Shown here piece by piece: positions 1 to 8,891 of a DNA stretch of 64,000 nucleotides; positions within the stretch are counted from its first letter, which is position 1, and every line of letters starts with the position of its first letter. The position numbers and the translations under genes are program-made. The stretch spans positions 248,001 to 312,000 of the forward strand of contig NZ_WUMK01000005.1 of assembly GCF_009827055.1 (NCBI RefSeq), given 5' to 3'. This DNA is from Shinella kummerowiae (GTDB lineage Bacteria > Pseudomonadota > Alphaproteobacteria > Rhizobiales > Rhizobiaceae). The notes beneath the pieces are model-generated. The model was not told the origin of the DNA, ran no database searches, and saw only the letters and a list, made by a program, of their open reading frames with translations.

Positions 1-374
1 TCATGCACCAGCTTGGGAAACGCGAGCTTCTTGGGAAAGCCCCAGATTTCCCGTCCGCCGGCGATGGGCGCGTCGTCGTCGAGATACATGGCGTGCACAT
101 AAACGCCCTCTTCGCCCTCGAAGCGGACCGGAATGACCTGGCCGGATTCCGTGTAATCGCCGAAACCGGTGGAATCCGGCATCTTGATGAATTCGTATTT
201 GACGATGGGATCGATGATCTCCAGCGGCTCCGGTACAACGGCACGCAGCGCATCGGGATCCGTACGGTAGCTGATGATGACATATTCGCGATCGATGAAG
301 CGGTAGGGACCCGGCGGATAGGCGGGGTTCGTGAGCGGCATGGCGTAGGCGTTGCGGACGTCGGTGGCCTTCAT
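1..374 (-). CDS. adc: acetoacetate decarboxylase, 3' end cut by window edge
   Basis: Decarboxylates acetoacetate to acetone and CO2. The first 124 residues are visible; the C-terminal half lies outside the window. The protein contains the signature [13 protein letters not shown] at residues 107-119, in which Lys115 aligns with the Schiff-base lysine of the clostridial enzyme and Lys116 is the adjacent lysine that lowers its pKa. Further family features are PPGPYRF near residue 20 and [17 protein letters not shown] at 36-52. The start ATG lies 40 bases after the bdhA stop on the same strand, so the two genes probably form an operon for ketone-body metabolism that links 3-hydroxybutyrate, acetoacetate and acetone. 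Identification is secure despite the truncation. Confidence 0.93.
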   Translation of the reverse strand, partial: MKATDVRNAYAMPLTNPAYPPGPYRFIDREYVIISYRTDPDALRAVVPEPLEIIDPIVKYEFIKMPDSTGFGDYTESGQVIPVRFEGEEGVYVHAMYLDDDAPIAGGREIWGFPKKLAFPKLVH

Positions 375-414
375 GTCAGTCGTTCCTGCAGGAGAAAAAG
401 AGGGCGGGCGGCGC

Positions 415-1221
415 TCAGTGCGCCGTCCAGCCGCCGTCGAGCGAAAGGATCGCACCGGTCATCGAGGCCGCCTCCTCGCTGGCGAGGTAGAGGGCGAGGC
501 CGGCGACCTGATCGACCGTCACGAACTGTTTCGTCGGCTGTGCCTCGAGCAGCACGTCATGGATGACCTGCTCCTTGGTCAGCCCGCGGGCGGCCATCGT
601 GTCGGGGATCTGCTTTTCGACGAGCGGCGTCCAGACATAGCCAGGGCAGATGGCATTGACGGTGACACCATCTGTTGCGGCTTCGAGCGCTACGGTTTTT
701 GTCAGGCCGGCAATGCCGTGCTTGGCCGCCACATAGGCGGATTTGTAGGGCGAAGCGACGAGCGCATGGGCGGAGGCGATATTGATGATGCGGCCGAAAC
801 CGTGCTCTTTCATCGCCGGCAGCGCAGCCTTGATGGTGTGGAACGCGGCGACGAGATTGATCTGGATGATCGCCTGCCATTTGTCATCCGGAAACTCCTC
901 GATCGGCGCGACATGCTGGATACCCGCATTGTTGACGAGGATGTCGCAGCGTCCAAAAGTGTCGAGCGCGAGCTTCACCATTTCGCCGATTTCGCTTCCG
1001 GACAGCATGTTGGCCGGCGAATAGAGGCAGCGCACGCCATAGTCCGCCTCGATGCCGGCGCGCTCCGTCTCGATTGCGGCCGCATCGCCCAGCCCGTTGA
1101 TGACGATGTTCGCCCCCGCGGCGGCAAAGCGGCGGGCGATGGAAAGCCCGATGCCGCTGGTGGAACCGGTGACGATGGCAGTTCGGTTGCTGAGGGTTTT
1201 CGGCTGGGAGGCGTCGTTCAT
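415..1221 (-). CDS. bdhA: 3-hydroxybutyrate dehydrogenase (SDR family)
   Basis: Cytoplasmic NAD-dependent oxidation of D-3-hydroxybutyrate to acetoacetate. The 268-residue protein is a classical short-chain dehydrogenase: TGSTSGIG cofactor loop near residue 18, NNAG near 97, catalytic Ser in INIASAHA and the YVAAK Tyr-Lys pair. It ends in SLDGGWTAH, a tail typical of PHB-pathway 3-hydroxybutyrate dehydrogenases. The start ATG is preceded by a GGAG motif about 8 bases upstream; a longer reading frame further upstream adds an arginine-rich segment with no family similarity and was not used. It is followed by adc, supporting a role in use of PHB or ketone bodies. A generic SDR is the alternative, but the length, C-terminus and neighbour favour bdhA. 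Confidence 0.88.
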   Translation of the reverse strand: MNDASQPKTLSNRTAIVTGSTSGIGLSIARRFAAAGANIVINGLGDAAAIETERAGIEADYGVRCLYSPANMLSGSEIGEMVKLALDTFGRCDILVNNAGIQHVAPIEEFPDDKWQAIIQINLVAAFHTIKAALPAMKEHGFGRIINIASAHALVASPYKSAYVAAKHGIAGLTKTVALEAATDGVTVNAICPGYVWTPLVEKQIPDTMAARGLTKEQVIHDVLLEAQPTKQFVTVDQVAGLALYLASEEAASMTGAILSLDGGWTAH

Positions 1222-1329
1222 CGGGAATCTCCATCGGACGTGGCGCGGGGCGCGTCGCTGGTTTGGAGCACGCCGACATTTCACGCAGATGACAGTCGAC
1301 CCGCAGCGATTGTGGCGAGGCCGCCAATA

Positions 1330-1347
1330 TTGTCATGTGCCCGTCAA
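1330..1347 (+). promoter_or_regulatory. candidate Pho box upstream of the phosphate-binding protein gene
   Basis: TTGTCAT-GTGC-CCGTCAA gives two 7-base direct repeats at 11-base spacing, matching 6/7 and 5/7 of the PhoB half-site CTGTCAT. An A/T-rich stretch that could supply a -10 element (around TAGTAA at 1358-1363) follows at a distance usual for PhoB-activated promoters. It lies about 145 bases before the PstS-like gene. Half-site matches are imperfect, so this is tentative; the better Pho box at 11235-11252 in the same block makes it more plausible. Confidence 0.4.
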
Positions 1348-1492
1348 GCAAACTTAATAGTAAAGAATGGCTGAAAACGCAGTTTGCTAATTTATGTCTT
1401 ATGGTCATGCGCATTTTCGCGCCTGGCAGTCTGTGATGACTGTCGGGACGGCCTTCCGTTGTCTGAAGGTGCGCATCGACGAGGGGAGATTC

Positions 1493-2569
1493 ATGATGAA
1501 TGCATTCCAACCCCTTGCCCGCAATATGTGGAGCAGGTTTGCGCTGCTGCTTGGCGCAATCATTTTTTCCGCCGCCAGCACCCAAGCCGAGCCCATTCGT
1601 GGGGCCGGATCGACCTTTGCCGCGCCGATCATCCAGCTCTGGTCGCGTGACTATGAGGCGATGCGCACGGATGGCGGCGACTTCACGTCGCCGGATTGGC
1701 GCGTCGACTACGAGCCGGTCGGCTCGCTCGCCGGCGTGATGCGCCTCGGCCAGATCGAAACGGATTTCGCCGCGACGGATGCTCCGCTGCCGGCCGAGGA
1801 ACTGAAGACCCGCAACCTTCTCCAGTTCCCTATCGTCATGGGCGGCATCGTCGTCGTCGCCAATGTCGATGGCATAGGGGCCGGGGCGTTGCGCCTGTCG
1901 GGTCCTGTTATCGCCGATATCTATCTCGGCAAGGTCACCAAATGGTCCGACCCGTCCATCAAGGCGTTGAACCCTGACCTGGCCCTGCCGGACATGACGA
2001 TCGAGGTTTTGCATCGCGAGGACGGATCAGGCTCGACCCTGGCCTTCACCGGTTTCCTCTCCGCCAGCAGCCCGGAATGGGCGCAAAAGCCGGGCGCCGG
2101 CACGCTGATCAAATGGCCGCTCGGCAAGGGTGAGAAGGGCACCGGCGGGCTCGCGAACCTCACGGCCAGGACGAAGAACAGCATTTCCTATCTCGAATAT
2201 GGCCAGGTCGTGCGCCTCGGCCTGCCCTTTGTCTCGCTGCAAAATCGAGCAGGCACCTTCATCCGGCCGAGCCCGGAAGCCTTCCAGGCGGGGCTGGAGA
2301 CGGCCACCTGGGACGGCACGACGGGGTCTTCTGCCAATGCCAACGAGGCTGCCGGTGAAACGGCCTATCCCATGACCGTCGTCACCTATGTTGTCGTGCC
2401 GAAGGACCGTGGAGAAGGGCGCATCAACCGCGTGCTCGATCTCTTCCGCCTCGCCTTCAGTCGTGGCGGCGATGAAGCGAGCGCGCTCGGCTACGTCCCC
2501 GTGTCGCCGGCGCTGGCCGGCAAGATCGAAGCGTACTGGACGGCGAATCTGGGCTTCGCGAACAACTAG
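1493..2569 (+). CDS. PstS-like periplasmic phosphate-binding protein
   Basis: Periplasmic substrate-binding protein of the PstS family, 358 residues. An N-terminal signal peptide (hydrophobic core LLLGAIIFSAAS, cleavage after ASTQA) is followed by the family signature GAGSTFAAPIIQLW, where backbone and Ser contacts normally hold phosphate. Later motifs IYLGKVTKW and REDGSGST are the second and third phosphate-contact regions of PstS. The start is the first of two adjacent ATG codons behind GAGGGGAGA at 1481-1489; the upstream in-frame extension has no signal-like character. No pstC, pstA or pstB is adjacent: the next gene, 43 bases on, is a Na/Pi cotransporter. The protein may serve a transporter encoded elsewhere or act as a phosphate scavenger with its neighbour. 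Confidence 0.88.
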   Translation: MMNAFQPLARNMWSRFALLLGAIIFSAASTQAEPIRGAGSTFAAPIIQLWSRDYEAMRTDGGDFTSPDWRVDYEPVGSLAGVMRLGQIETDFAATDAPLPAEELKTRNLLQFPIVMGGIVVVANVDGIGAGALRLSGPVIADIYLGKVTKWSDPSIKALNPDLALPDMTIEVLHREDGSGSTLAFTGFLSASSPEWAQKPGAGTLIKWPLGKGEKGTGGLANLTARTKNSISYLEYGQVVRLGLPFVSLQNRAGTFIRPSPEAFQAGLETATWDGTTGSSANANEAAGETAYPMTVVTYVVVPKDRGEGRINRVLDLFRLAFSRGGDEASALGYVPVSPALAGKIEAYWTANLGFANN

Positions 2570-2612
2570 GCGCCAGAACGCTGCATTTGCTCCAATAGAA
2601 ACGAGTTTTCCC

Positions 2613-4343
2613 ATGGAAATAGATATCTTCAAGGACATCCTCGTGCCGGTCATCGGCGGTCTGGGCATCTTCATGCTCGGCCTCGAATTCATGGCCAACG
2701 GCATCCAGGCCCTCTCCGTCAACAAGATGCGCGCGTTCCTCGCAAGGGCCGCCGGTACGCCAATCAAGGGCGTGCTCGCCGGCACCTTCATCACGGGCGT
2801 CATCCAGTCCTCGACGGCGATGACCGTCATGGTGGTCGGCCTCGTCAATGCCGGCGTCGTCGGCCTCCGGCCGGCGATCAGCGTCATCATGGGCGCCAAT
2901 ATCGGCACGACGCTCGGCAACGGCCTCATAGCCCTGCCGCTCGGGCCGCTCGGCCTCATCCTCGGCGGTATCTTCGCGCTGATCTATTGCTTCGCGAAAA
3001 GCGAGAAGGTGCGCAACATCGCGCTCGCCTGCATGGGCTTCGCGCTGATCTTCTATGGCCTCAACCTGATGACCGGTGGTCTGCGTCCGCTGCGCAACCT
3101 GCCGGAAGTCATGGAGCTGCTCCAGACGCTGAAGGCTGACTCCTACTTCAACCTGATCAAATGCGTGCTGATCGCCGCCGGCGTCACTGCGATGATCCAT
3201 TCGTCGTCGGCCACTATCGGCATCGTCATGGGCCTCGGCGCTGCCGGCATCCTCGACTGGACGACCGCCGTCGCCTTCTCGCTCGGCGCCGATCTCGGCA
3301 CGACCATCACCTCGTGGATGGCCTCGCTCAACCTTTCCAAGAATGCCAAGCGTGCCGCCTACGCCCATATCTCCTTCAACATCATCGGCGTGTGCATCAC
3401 CGTGCCACTGTTCTTCGTCTCCATCGGCGTGCTGGAATGGGCGATGCAGTGGTTTGGCGGCGATCCGGCCGTGGCGGTGATGGTTGATGGCAAGGAGACC
3501 TTCCCGCTGGTGCCGGTTGCCGTCGGTCTCTACTCGACCTTCTTCAACATCTTCAACACGCTGCTGCTCTTCCCCTTCATCGGTGTGTTCGAGCGCGTTC
3601 TGTCGCGCGTCGGCCGCACGGATGCCGAGGACATCGAGGATTATTCGACCCCGCGGTTCCTCGACGGCAAGCTCTCCAATGATTTTGCCCGCGCCGTGCC
3701 GGCGATCCAGCAGGAAACCCAGCGTCACCTTCAGGCCGGCGCCATGTTCCTCGATATCGCCCGCGGCGACAAGAAAGCGCCTTCGGACCCTGGCGAACAC
3801 TATCTCGCGACCGATATTCTCAGCCGCGATATCCGCAACTATACCGCCAACCTGATGAAGGAAGACCTGCCGTATGATCAGCTCGACCTCATCGCCAGTC
3901 TGATCGAGGAAGCCGACTTCACCGCGGCGCTGACGGAATCGATGCACCAGGTCGCTCGCCGCGTGAAACGCGAAAAGTTCGGCAGCCAGGCCCAGCCGAT
4001 CGTCGATACCGCGCTCAACAAGCTCGATGCGTCGCTCCGCGCCATCCTGCCGACCTATGGTCTTGCCGATCCGCAGATGCCGGCCGGCCACGCCAACTAC
4101 CCGGAAGTCGAGGAACTGCGTGCCCGCACGCTGTCGCTCGGCCCGAATGCGGGTGCCGCAGAACGCGGCACGATCCTCGCTCTGCTCGGCTCCATCGAGC
4201 GCGCGGAAATCCTCATTCGCCGCATCGACGCCGAGCGCAAGTCGGTCAACCGCCAGAGCGTGCTCTCCCGCGCGGCCAGCCGCAAGGAAAACCGCGAGCA
4301 GCGGATGGATGAGGGCGGGTTTAGCCCGGTTCCTGCCGAATAG
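2613..4343 (+). CDS. Na/Pi cotransporter family protein with C-terminal PhoU-like domain
   Basis: Inner-membrane phosphate carrier of the NptA/PNaS family, 576 residues. Residues 1-390 contain about eight to ten hydrophobic helices and the two inverted family repeats: QSSTA at 65-69 and HSSSA at 196-200, the paired serine-rich motifs that bind Na+ and phosphate. Each is followed by a glycine-rich GANIGTT or GADLGTT segment. Residues from about 410 onward form a helical cytoplasmic PhoU-like tail, as in many bacterial members. The start ATG lies 43 bases after the PstS-like gene and the two are probably cotranscribed, ending at the terminator that follows. Coupling of an orphan phosphate-binding protein with a PNaS carrier is uncommon. 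Direction of transport (uptake or efflux) cannot be read from the sequence. Confidence 0.9.
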   Translation: MEIDIFKDILVPVIGGLGIFMLGLEFMANGIQALSVNKMRAFLARAAGTPIKGVLAGTFITGVIQSSTAMTVMVVGLVNAGVVGLRPAISVIMGANIGTTLGNGLIALPLGPLGLILGGIFALIYCFAKSEKVRNIALACMGFALIFYGLNLMTGGLRPLRNLPEVMELLQTLKADSYFNLIKCVLIAAGVTAMIHSSSATIGIVMGLGAAGILDWTTAVAFSLGADLGTTITSWMASLNLSKNAKRAAYAHISFNIIGVCITVPLFFVSIGVLEWAMQWFGGDPAVAVMVDGKETFPLVPVAVGLYSTFFNIFNTLLLFPFIGVFERVLSRVGRTDAEDIEDYSTPRFLDGKLSNDFARAVPAIQQETQRHLQAGAMFLDIARGDKKAPSDPGEHYLATDILSRDIRNYTANLMKEDLPYDQLDLIASLIEEADFTAALTESMHQVARRVKREKFGSQAQPIVDTALNKLDASLRAILPTYGLADPQMPAGHANYPEVEELRARTLSLGPNAGAAERGTILALLGSIERAEILIRRIDAERKSVNRQSVLSRAASRKENREQRMDEGGFSPVPAE

Positions 4344-4353
4344 GATTTGCGAC

Positions 4354-4384
4354 GAGGCGTCGCGGTTTGCCGCCGCGGCGCCTC
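4354..4384 (+). terminator. rho-independent terminator after the phosphate transport pair
   Basis: A 12-base stem with one G-T pair (GAGGCGTCGCGG / CCGCGGCGCCTC) and a 7-base loop begins 10 bases after the cotransporter stop codon. It is followed by the T-rich run TTGTATTCTGT. This separates the phosphate pair from the CYTH-CHAD gene. Confidence 0.75.
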
Positions 4385-4463
4385 TTGTATTCTGTGGCTT
4401 CCGGGTTGATCTTGTCTAACGGTGCGGTAGCTCTGGCGTGTCGGTAAGTCTGGAGAACGGCGT

Positions 4464-5921
4464 TTGGGACAGGAAATCGAACTGAAGCTCGACCTTGCGC
4501 CGCAGGCAGCAGCGGACTTTCTCGCTTCGGACCTTGCCGCAGGCGAACCCTTCGTCCTTGAGCGGCGTGCCACCTATTTTGACACGCCGGACGCGGATTT
4601 GCGCGCTGCCGGCTTTTCACTCAGAATTCGAGACGACGTGCAGGGGCGCGTCCAGATCGTCAAGGCCGTCGGCGCCAGTGCGGCGAGCCTCTTTGCCCGC
4701 CCGAAATGGGAGCAGAATGTCGAGGGTGACAGGCCCGTGCTCGATGACACGACGCCGATCAAGGCCTTTCTCGGCCGGCGCATCGACGCATTGGGGCCGC
4801 TTTTCGAGGTGGCCACCGAGCGGCGGCGTTGGTCGGTGGCTTGGGAGGGGGCACGGATTGAGGTGGCGCTCGACCGCGGTGATATCGTCATTGGTGAGCG
4901 GCGCACGCCGATCTGCGAAATCGAACTGGAACTGGTGGAAGGCACGCCGGCCGCGCTGTTTTCCTATGCCCGCACGCTGGACAGGGTCGCGCCAGCGCGG
5001 CTCGGCGTGCTGAGCAAGGCGGAGCGTGGCTACCGGCTGCTTGGCGCCGCCGTCCGTGCCGTCAAGGCCGAGCCGGTCGCGCTGACGGCCGATATGAGTG
5101 TGCCCGGCGCCTTCCGTATCATCGCCGACGGCTGTCTCAGACAATTCCGCCTCAACGAGATGCTGCTGGAAGGTGGCGGCGAGGAGGCGTTGCACCAGGC
5201 GCGTGTCGCGCTGCGCCGGTTGCGTTCTGCGCTTTGGGTCTTCAAGACGGTACTGGAAGACGACGCTTTCGGGCGGATGAAGGACGAGCTGAAATGGCTC
5301 GCCGGCGCGCTCGGCGAGGTACGCGACCTCGACGTACTGATCCGCCGTTGCCAGGATGAGGCGTTGCGCAAGGTGCTTGCAGATGCGCGCGCGACGGCCT
5401 TTCGGGCCGCGACAGCCGACCTTGACTCGCCTCGCGCCCGCGCCTTGATGCTGGACTTTGCCGACTGGCTCGCCTGCGGCGCCTGGCACGGCCTTGTGTC
5501 GACGCGGGAAATCCGCGAGAAGCCGGTCAGCGATTTCGCGGCCGCTGCCCTCGACCGGCTGCGCCGCAAGGTCAAGAAGGGCGGCCGCGATCTCGTCGAC
5601 CTCGACGACGACGCCCGTCACGAGGTGCGCAAGGACGCCAAGAAGCTGCGATACACGGCAGAGTTCTTTGGTTCGCTCTTCGATCGCAAGCGGCAGAAGC
5701 GCCGCTATGGCCGGTTCCTTGCCGCATTAGAACCCTTGCAGGATCAGCTCGGCGCGCTGAATGACGCTGCGGCGATGCCGGAGCTTCTGGCGCGGCTCGG
5801 CCTTGAGGACGACGCGCGAAAGGCCTTTCCTTCGCATGCCATCGCCAGTAGACGGGATGTGATCAAGGTCGCCGCAGACGCGCATGACGCCTTGGTCGAT
5901 ACGAAACGCTTCTGGCGCTAG
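4464..5921 (+). CDS. CYTH-CHAD inorganic triphosphatase / polyphosphate-associated protein
   Basis: 485-residue cytoplasmic protein with two domains. Residues 1-200 are a CYTH triphosphate-tunnel domain: the diagnostic ExExK motif EIELK occupies residues 4-8, followed by the alternating charged strands of the tunnel (YFDTPD, LRIRDD, EIELELVEG). Residues about 215-480 are a CHAD domain with its conserved histidines and Arg/Lys pairs (LHQARVALRRLR, HEVRKDAKKLRY), a fold that binds polyphosphate. The start is TTG at 4464, six bases after GGAGAA; no ATG or GTG start further in would retain the ExExK motif, so TTG is required. Known family members cleave inorganic tripolyphosphate. The position beside phosphate genes suggests polyphosphate metabolism. 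Confidence 0.88.
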   Translation: MGQEIELKLDLAPQAAADFLASDLAAGEPFVLERRATYFDTPDADLRAAGFSLRIRDDVQGRVQIVKAVGASAASLFARPKWEQNVEGDRPVLDDTTPIKAFLGRRIDALGPLFEVATERRRWSVAWEGARIEVALDRGDIVIGERRTPICEIELELVEGTPAALFSYARTLDRVAPARLGVLSKAERGYRLLGAAVRAVKAEPVALTADMSVPGAFRIIADGCLRQFRLNEMLLEGGGEEALHQARVALRRLRSALWVFKTVLEDDAFGRMKDELKWLAGALGEVRDLDVLIRRCQDEALRKVLADARATAFRAATADLDSPRARALMLDFADWLACGAWHGLVSTREIREKPVSDFAAAALDRLRRKVKKGGRDLVDLDDDARHEVRKDAKKLRYTAEFFGSLFDRKRQKRRYGRFLAALEPLQDQLGALNDAAAMPELLARLGLEDDARKAFPSHAIASRRDVIKVAADAHDALVDTKRFWR

Positions 5922-5947
5922 ATCGCCTGTCTCCCGCAAGGATCTCC

Positions 5948-6913
5948 ATGACCGTCGTCGCTTCCTACCTCTACCGTGACGGACGACGGTTCCAGGAGAT
6001 TCCGCTCGAATCCATCGCGATGCCGACGGAAAAGACGGATTTCATCTGGATCGGCCTGCACGAACCGACCGCCGAGGAGCTTGCCGTCCTGAAGGCGCGC
6101 TTCAACCTGCACGAACTCTCCGTTACGGATGCGGCGAACCCGTTGCAGACGCCAAAGCTGAGCGCCTATGACGACCAGATTTTCGTGCTTGCCCAGACCG
6201 CAAAGCTCGACGGCGACCGCATCACCTATGGCCGCACCGCGATCTTCGTCGGTGAGCGCTACATCATCACCGTCCGCCACGGTTCCGAGCGCGGCCACGG
6301 CGAGTTGCGCGGCCGGCTGGAGACCTCACCGCACACGATGCGGCACGGCACCGACTATATCCTGCACGCCATCCTCGATTTCATCGTCGATGGCTACCTG
6401 CCGATCGTGCGCACGATCGAGGATTCCGTGCTCGACATGGAACGCAAGATGCTCGTTTCCTTCCTCGACCGCGCGCAGATCAAACGTATCTTCCGGCTGC
6501 GGCGTGAGGTCATCCTCTTCCAGCGCGTGCTGGATGCCATGCTGGACCTCTGCGGCAAGCTCGTGCATCTCGACCTGCCATGCCTCGATGTGGAGGCAAA
6601 ACCCTACTTCCGCGATGCGCTTCAGCATATGCATCGCATCGAGCAGATGGTGGGTGGCTTGCGCGATGTCATCACATCGGTCTTCGAGGCGAGTAACCTG
6701 CTCGAACAGCAGCGTCAGGGCGTGATCACCCGCCAGCTCGCTTCCTGGGCCGCGATCCTTGCGGTGCCGACGGCGATTGCCGGCATCTACGGCATGAATT
6801 TCGAGAACATGCCGGAACTGAAGACCGAACACGGCTATTTCGTCGTGCTCGCCGTCATCATCGTTCTCTGCGGCGTGCTCTACTGGCGCTTCAAGCGCGC
6901 CAAATGGCTGTAA
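5948..6913 (+). CDS. corA: CorA-family magnesium/divalent cation transporter
   Basis: 321-residue inner-membrane channel. The long soluble N-terminal region, rich in charged helices, is followed by two transmembrane helices at the C-terminus. The essential pore motif GMN lies at residues 282-284 (within AGIYGMNFENMPEL), and the usual basic tail (RFKRAKWL) ends the protein. It begins 26 bases after the CYTH-CHAD gene on the same strand and is probably cotranscribed with it. Substrate could be Mg2+, Co2+ or Ni2+; sequence alone favours Mg2+. The next gene converges on it with only 12 bases between the stop codons. Confidence 0.93.
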   Translation: MTVVASYLYRDGRRFQEIPLESIAMPTEKTDFIWIGLHEPTAEELAVLKARFNLHELSVTDAANPLQTPKLSAYDDQIFVLAQTAKLDGDRITYGRTAIFVGERYIITVRHGSERGHGELRGRLETSPHTMRHGTDYILHAILDFIVDGYLPIVRTIEDSVLDMERKMLVSFLDRAQIKRIFRLRREVILFQRVLDAMLDLCGKLVHLDLPCLDVEAKPYFRDALQHMHRIEQMVGGLRDVITSVFEASNLLEQQRQGVITRQLASWAAILAVPTAIAGIYGMNFENMPELKTEHGYFVVLAVIIVLCGVLYWRFKRAKWL

Positions 6914-6917
6914 CGCA

Positions 6918-6944
6918 GCGGGCGCTCAGGCGCGAAGCGCCCGC
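6918..6944. terminator. GC-rich hairpin between convergent corA and ABC permease genes
   Basis: A perfect 9-base inverted repeat (GCGGGCGCT / AGCGCCCGC, 9-base loop) overlaps the last codons of the permease gene and begins 5 bases after the corA stop. No T-run follows on either strand, so it could be a rho-assisted or bidirectional transcript end rather than a classical intrinsic terminator. Confidence 0.45.
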
Positions 6945-8206
6945 GCCGGGCTGAGGCGCAGCGCCGAGAGTGCCGGTATGATCGATATCACCACGGCGAG
7001 AATGCCGAACCAGACCGCCAGCGAGATATCCTCGCGGGCGAACTCCACGGGCATGCGCACGGCCGTCGTCGCGGTGAGCGAGGCGGAGATCAGGTGCGCG
7101 GCGGCATAGCCGAGCAGGATGCCCAGCCCGAAGCCGGCGAGGAACAGCAGGAAAAGCTCGCCCGAGACGATGGCGACGACGGCGCGCGCCGGTGCACCGA
7201 AGGCCCTCAGCGCGCCGATCTGCTTCTGGCGCGTGCCGATATGCATGATGGTGACGAGCAGGATGGCGGCGATGACGATGACCTGCGTGCCGATGGCAAT
7301 GGCCAGAAGCAGGCTGCGCGCATCGCCCAGTGTCGCGTAGAGGCGCGTCAGCACTTCCGCCGGGAAGACGGCGAGCGTCGTCTCGCCGCGATATTCCTGG
7401 CGCAGGCGATAGGCATCGGCAACCGTCTTCGGCTTGACGAGAACGGCGGGGAGGCCAGGCGTCTCGGCGCCGAAATGCTCGTCAATCGCGGCGGCAGGAT
7501 CGATATGCGCCTCGTGCTCCCGTTCTTCGGTGTGCTCATGCTCGGCTGCAGCAACCGTCGCGAGCCCCCCGGCGGCGTGGTCGTGATCATGCGCGGCCTC
7601 ACCTTCCATGCCATGCAGCTGCCAGACGGCGCGGATCGGCACGAGGATGGCGCGGTCCCAGGCGGTACCCGTTGGGGCCATGCGACCGCTCACCGTGTAG
7701 ATGAGCTCGGTGTGCGTATGACCACCCTCGTCAGCGCCGCCATGCATCGGCTTGATGTCCGCGCCGACGGGTTTTCGCACGTCCGCGCCGATCACCGCCT
7801 CGCCGAGACGGGCGAACATCGCTCCCTCCGCAAGCGTCGGCGAGAGCGCGGAAACAAGCTTGCTCGTTGTGCCGACGACCGGATGGCCATCCGCGGAATC
7901 GCCGAAGCCGACCGGGGCGGCGAATTCGACGCGGGAATCCTCGGAGAGTTTTGCCAGCACGCTGCCGGACATCAGCGGCAGCGGCGAGGGTTGCAGGAAG
8001 ACGGCCGATAGCGCGAGTTGTGTTTCGCTGCCGGCTGCTCCGATGACAAGGTCGAATTTTTCCGCCGCGCGGGCACTGCCAAGCCGGACGGCGCGCTCCT
8101 GCAACGTGACGGTGACGCTGAGCGCAACGGAAAGCGCAATCAGCACGATGACAGCAAGTGCGCCGCCCTTGAAGCGGCGAAGATCGGCAAGGATGAAGCG
8201 TATCAT
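6926..8206 (-). CDS. FtsX/MacB-like ABC transporter permease with histidine-rich periplasmic region
   Basis: 426-residue inner-membrane permease with the FtsX-type plan: one transmembrane helix near residues 16-36, a large periplasmic domain (about 40-265), and three helices in the C-terminal 150 residues (near 278-305, 325-355, 395-415). The periplasmic domain carries two histidine clusters, residues 155-166 (HGGADEGGHTHT) and 206-244 (several HDHDH and EHEH runs), which look like a metal-binding segment. The start overlaps the stop of the ATPase gene as ATGA, so translation is coupled. With the ATPase and the DUF3299 gene it forms a three-gene operon. The permease class moves lipoproteins, peptides or metals. 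The histidines point to Zn or another transition metal, but this is inference. Confidence 0.85.
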   Translation of the reverse strand: MIRFILADLRRFKGGALAVIVLIALSVALSVTVTLQERAVRLGSARAAEKFDLVIGAAGSETQLALSAVFLQPSPLPLMSGSVLAKLSEDSRVEFAAPVGFGDSADGHPVVGTTSKLVSALSPTLAEGAMFARLGEAVIGADVRKPVGADIKPMHGGADEGGHTHTELIYTVSGRMAPTGTAWDRAILVPIRAVWQLHGMEGEAAHDHDHAAGGLATVAAAEHEHTEEREHEAHIDPAAAIDEHFGAETPGLPAVLVKPKTVADAYRLRQEYRGETTLAVFPAEVLTRLYATLGDARSLLLAIAIGTQVIVIAAILLVTIMHIGTRQKQIGALRAFGAPARAVVAIVSGELFLLFLAGFGLGILLGYAAAHLISASLTATTAVRMPVEFAREDISLAVWFGILAVVISIIPALSALRLSPARALRA

Positions 8207-8889
8207 GCCGCAAGCACCTCGCTGCTGTCTTCGACGATGCGTCCGCCATCGAGGCCGACACGTCGGTCGAGCCGTTCCATGAGCGCCGGATCGTGGGTAA
8301 CGACGATAAGCGTTGTCCCCTCATCGCGTGCGAGCCGGACGATCAGCTCGGCCACTTCGCTGCCAGTACGACGGTCGAGGCTGGCGGTTGGTTCGTCGGC
8401 AACGATCACGCCGGGTTTTGACAACAGGGCCCGCGCCACGGCCACGCGCTGCATCTCGCCTCGCGACAGCGTCTCGATGGCCTGGTCAGGGCGGGCAATG
8501 CCCGTTGTTTCGAGGAGATGCAGCGCGCGTTCGCACTCGGCCGGCTTGAGGCGCCGGGAAAGGCGGACCGGCAAGACGACGTTCTCGAAAGCCGAAAGGC
8601 CGGGAAACAGATGGAAGTCCTGCATGACGAGGCCGATATTGGCTGCGCGGAACGCATCGCGTTTGCCGGCGGCAAGGGCGGCTATATCGGTGCCGCCCCA
8701 GCATACGGAACCGCTTGTCACGGTATCGAGCCCGGTCATCGCGTTGATCAGCGTGCTCTTGCCGGAACCCGATGCGCCGGTGATCGCGAGGCGTCCGCCG
8801 GCGGGAAGGTGAAGCCGGTCGATGGACAGCACCGGCGTGTCGAGGCCGGGAAAGCGCATGGTGAGACCGGAAATAGCGAGAGCCAGCAT
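8203..8889 (-). CDS. ABC transporter ATP-binding protein (LolD/MacB type)
   Basis: 228-residue nucleotide-binding subunit. Walker A is GASGSGKST near residue 39, the Q-loop is VMQDFHLF, the signature is LSRGEMQRVAVARAL (LSRGE instead of the usual LSGGQ), Walker B is VIVADEPTASLD and the H-loop is VVTHD. The ATG lies two bases after the stop of the DUF3299 gene, and the gene's own stop overlaps the permease start. A longer upstream extension lacks family similarity. It powers the FtsX-like permease encoded immediately downstream. Confidence 0.88.
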   Translation of the reverse strand: MLALAISGLTMRFPGLDTPVLSIDRLHLPAGGRLAITGASGSGKSTLINAMTGLDTVTSGSVCWGGTDIAALAAGKRDAFRAANIGLVMQDFHLFPGLSAFENVVLPVRLSRRLKPAECERALHLLETTGIARPDQAIETLSRGEMQRVAVARALLSKPGVIVADEPTASLDRRTGSEVAELIVRLARDEGTTLIVVTHDPALMERLDRRVGLDGGRIVEDSSEVLAA

Positions 8890-8891
8890 CG

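Noticed and set aside
2457-4091. Long minus-strand frame opposite the Na/Pi cotransporter
   Set aside because: Rich in Asp, Glu, His and Arg without family features; the plus strand has clear transmembrane helices and QSSTA motifs.
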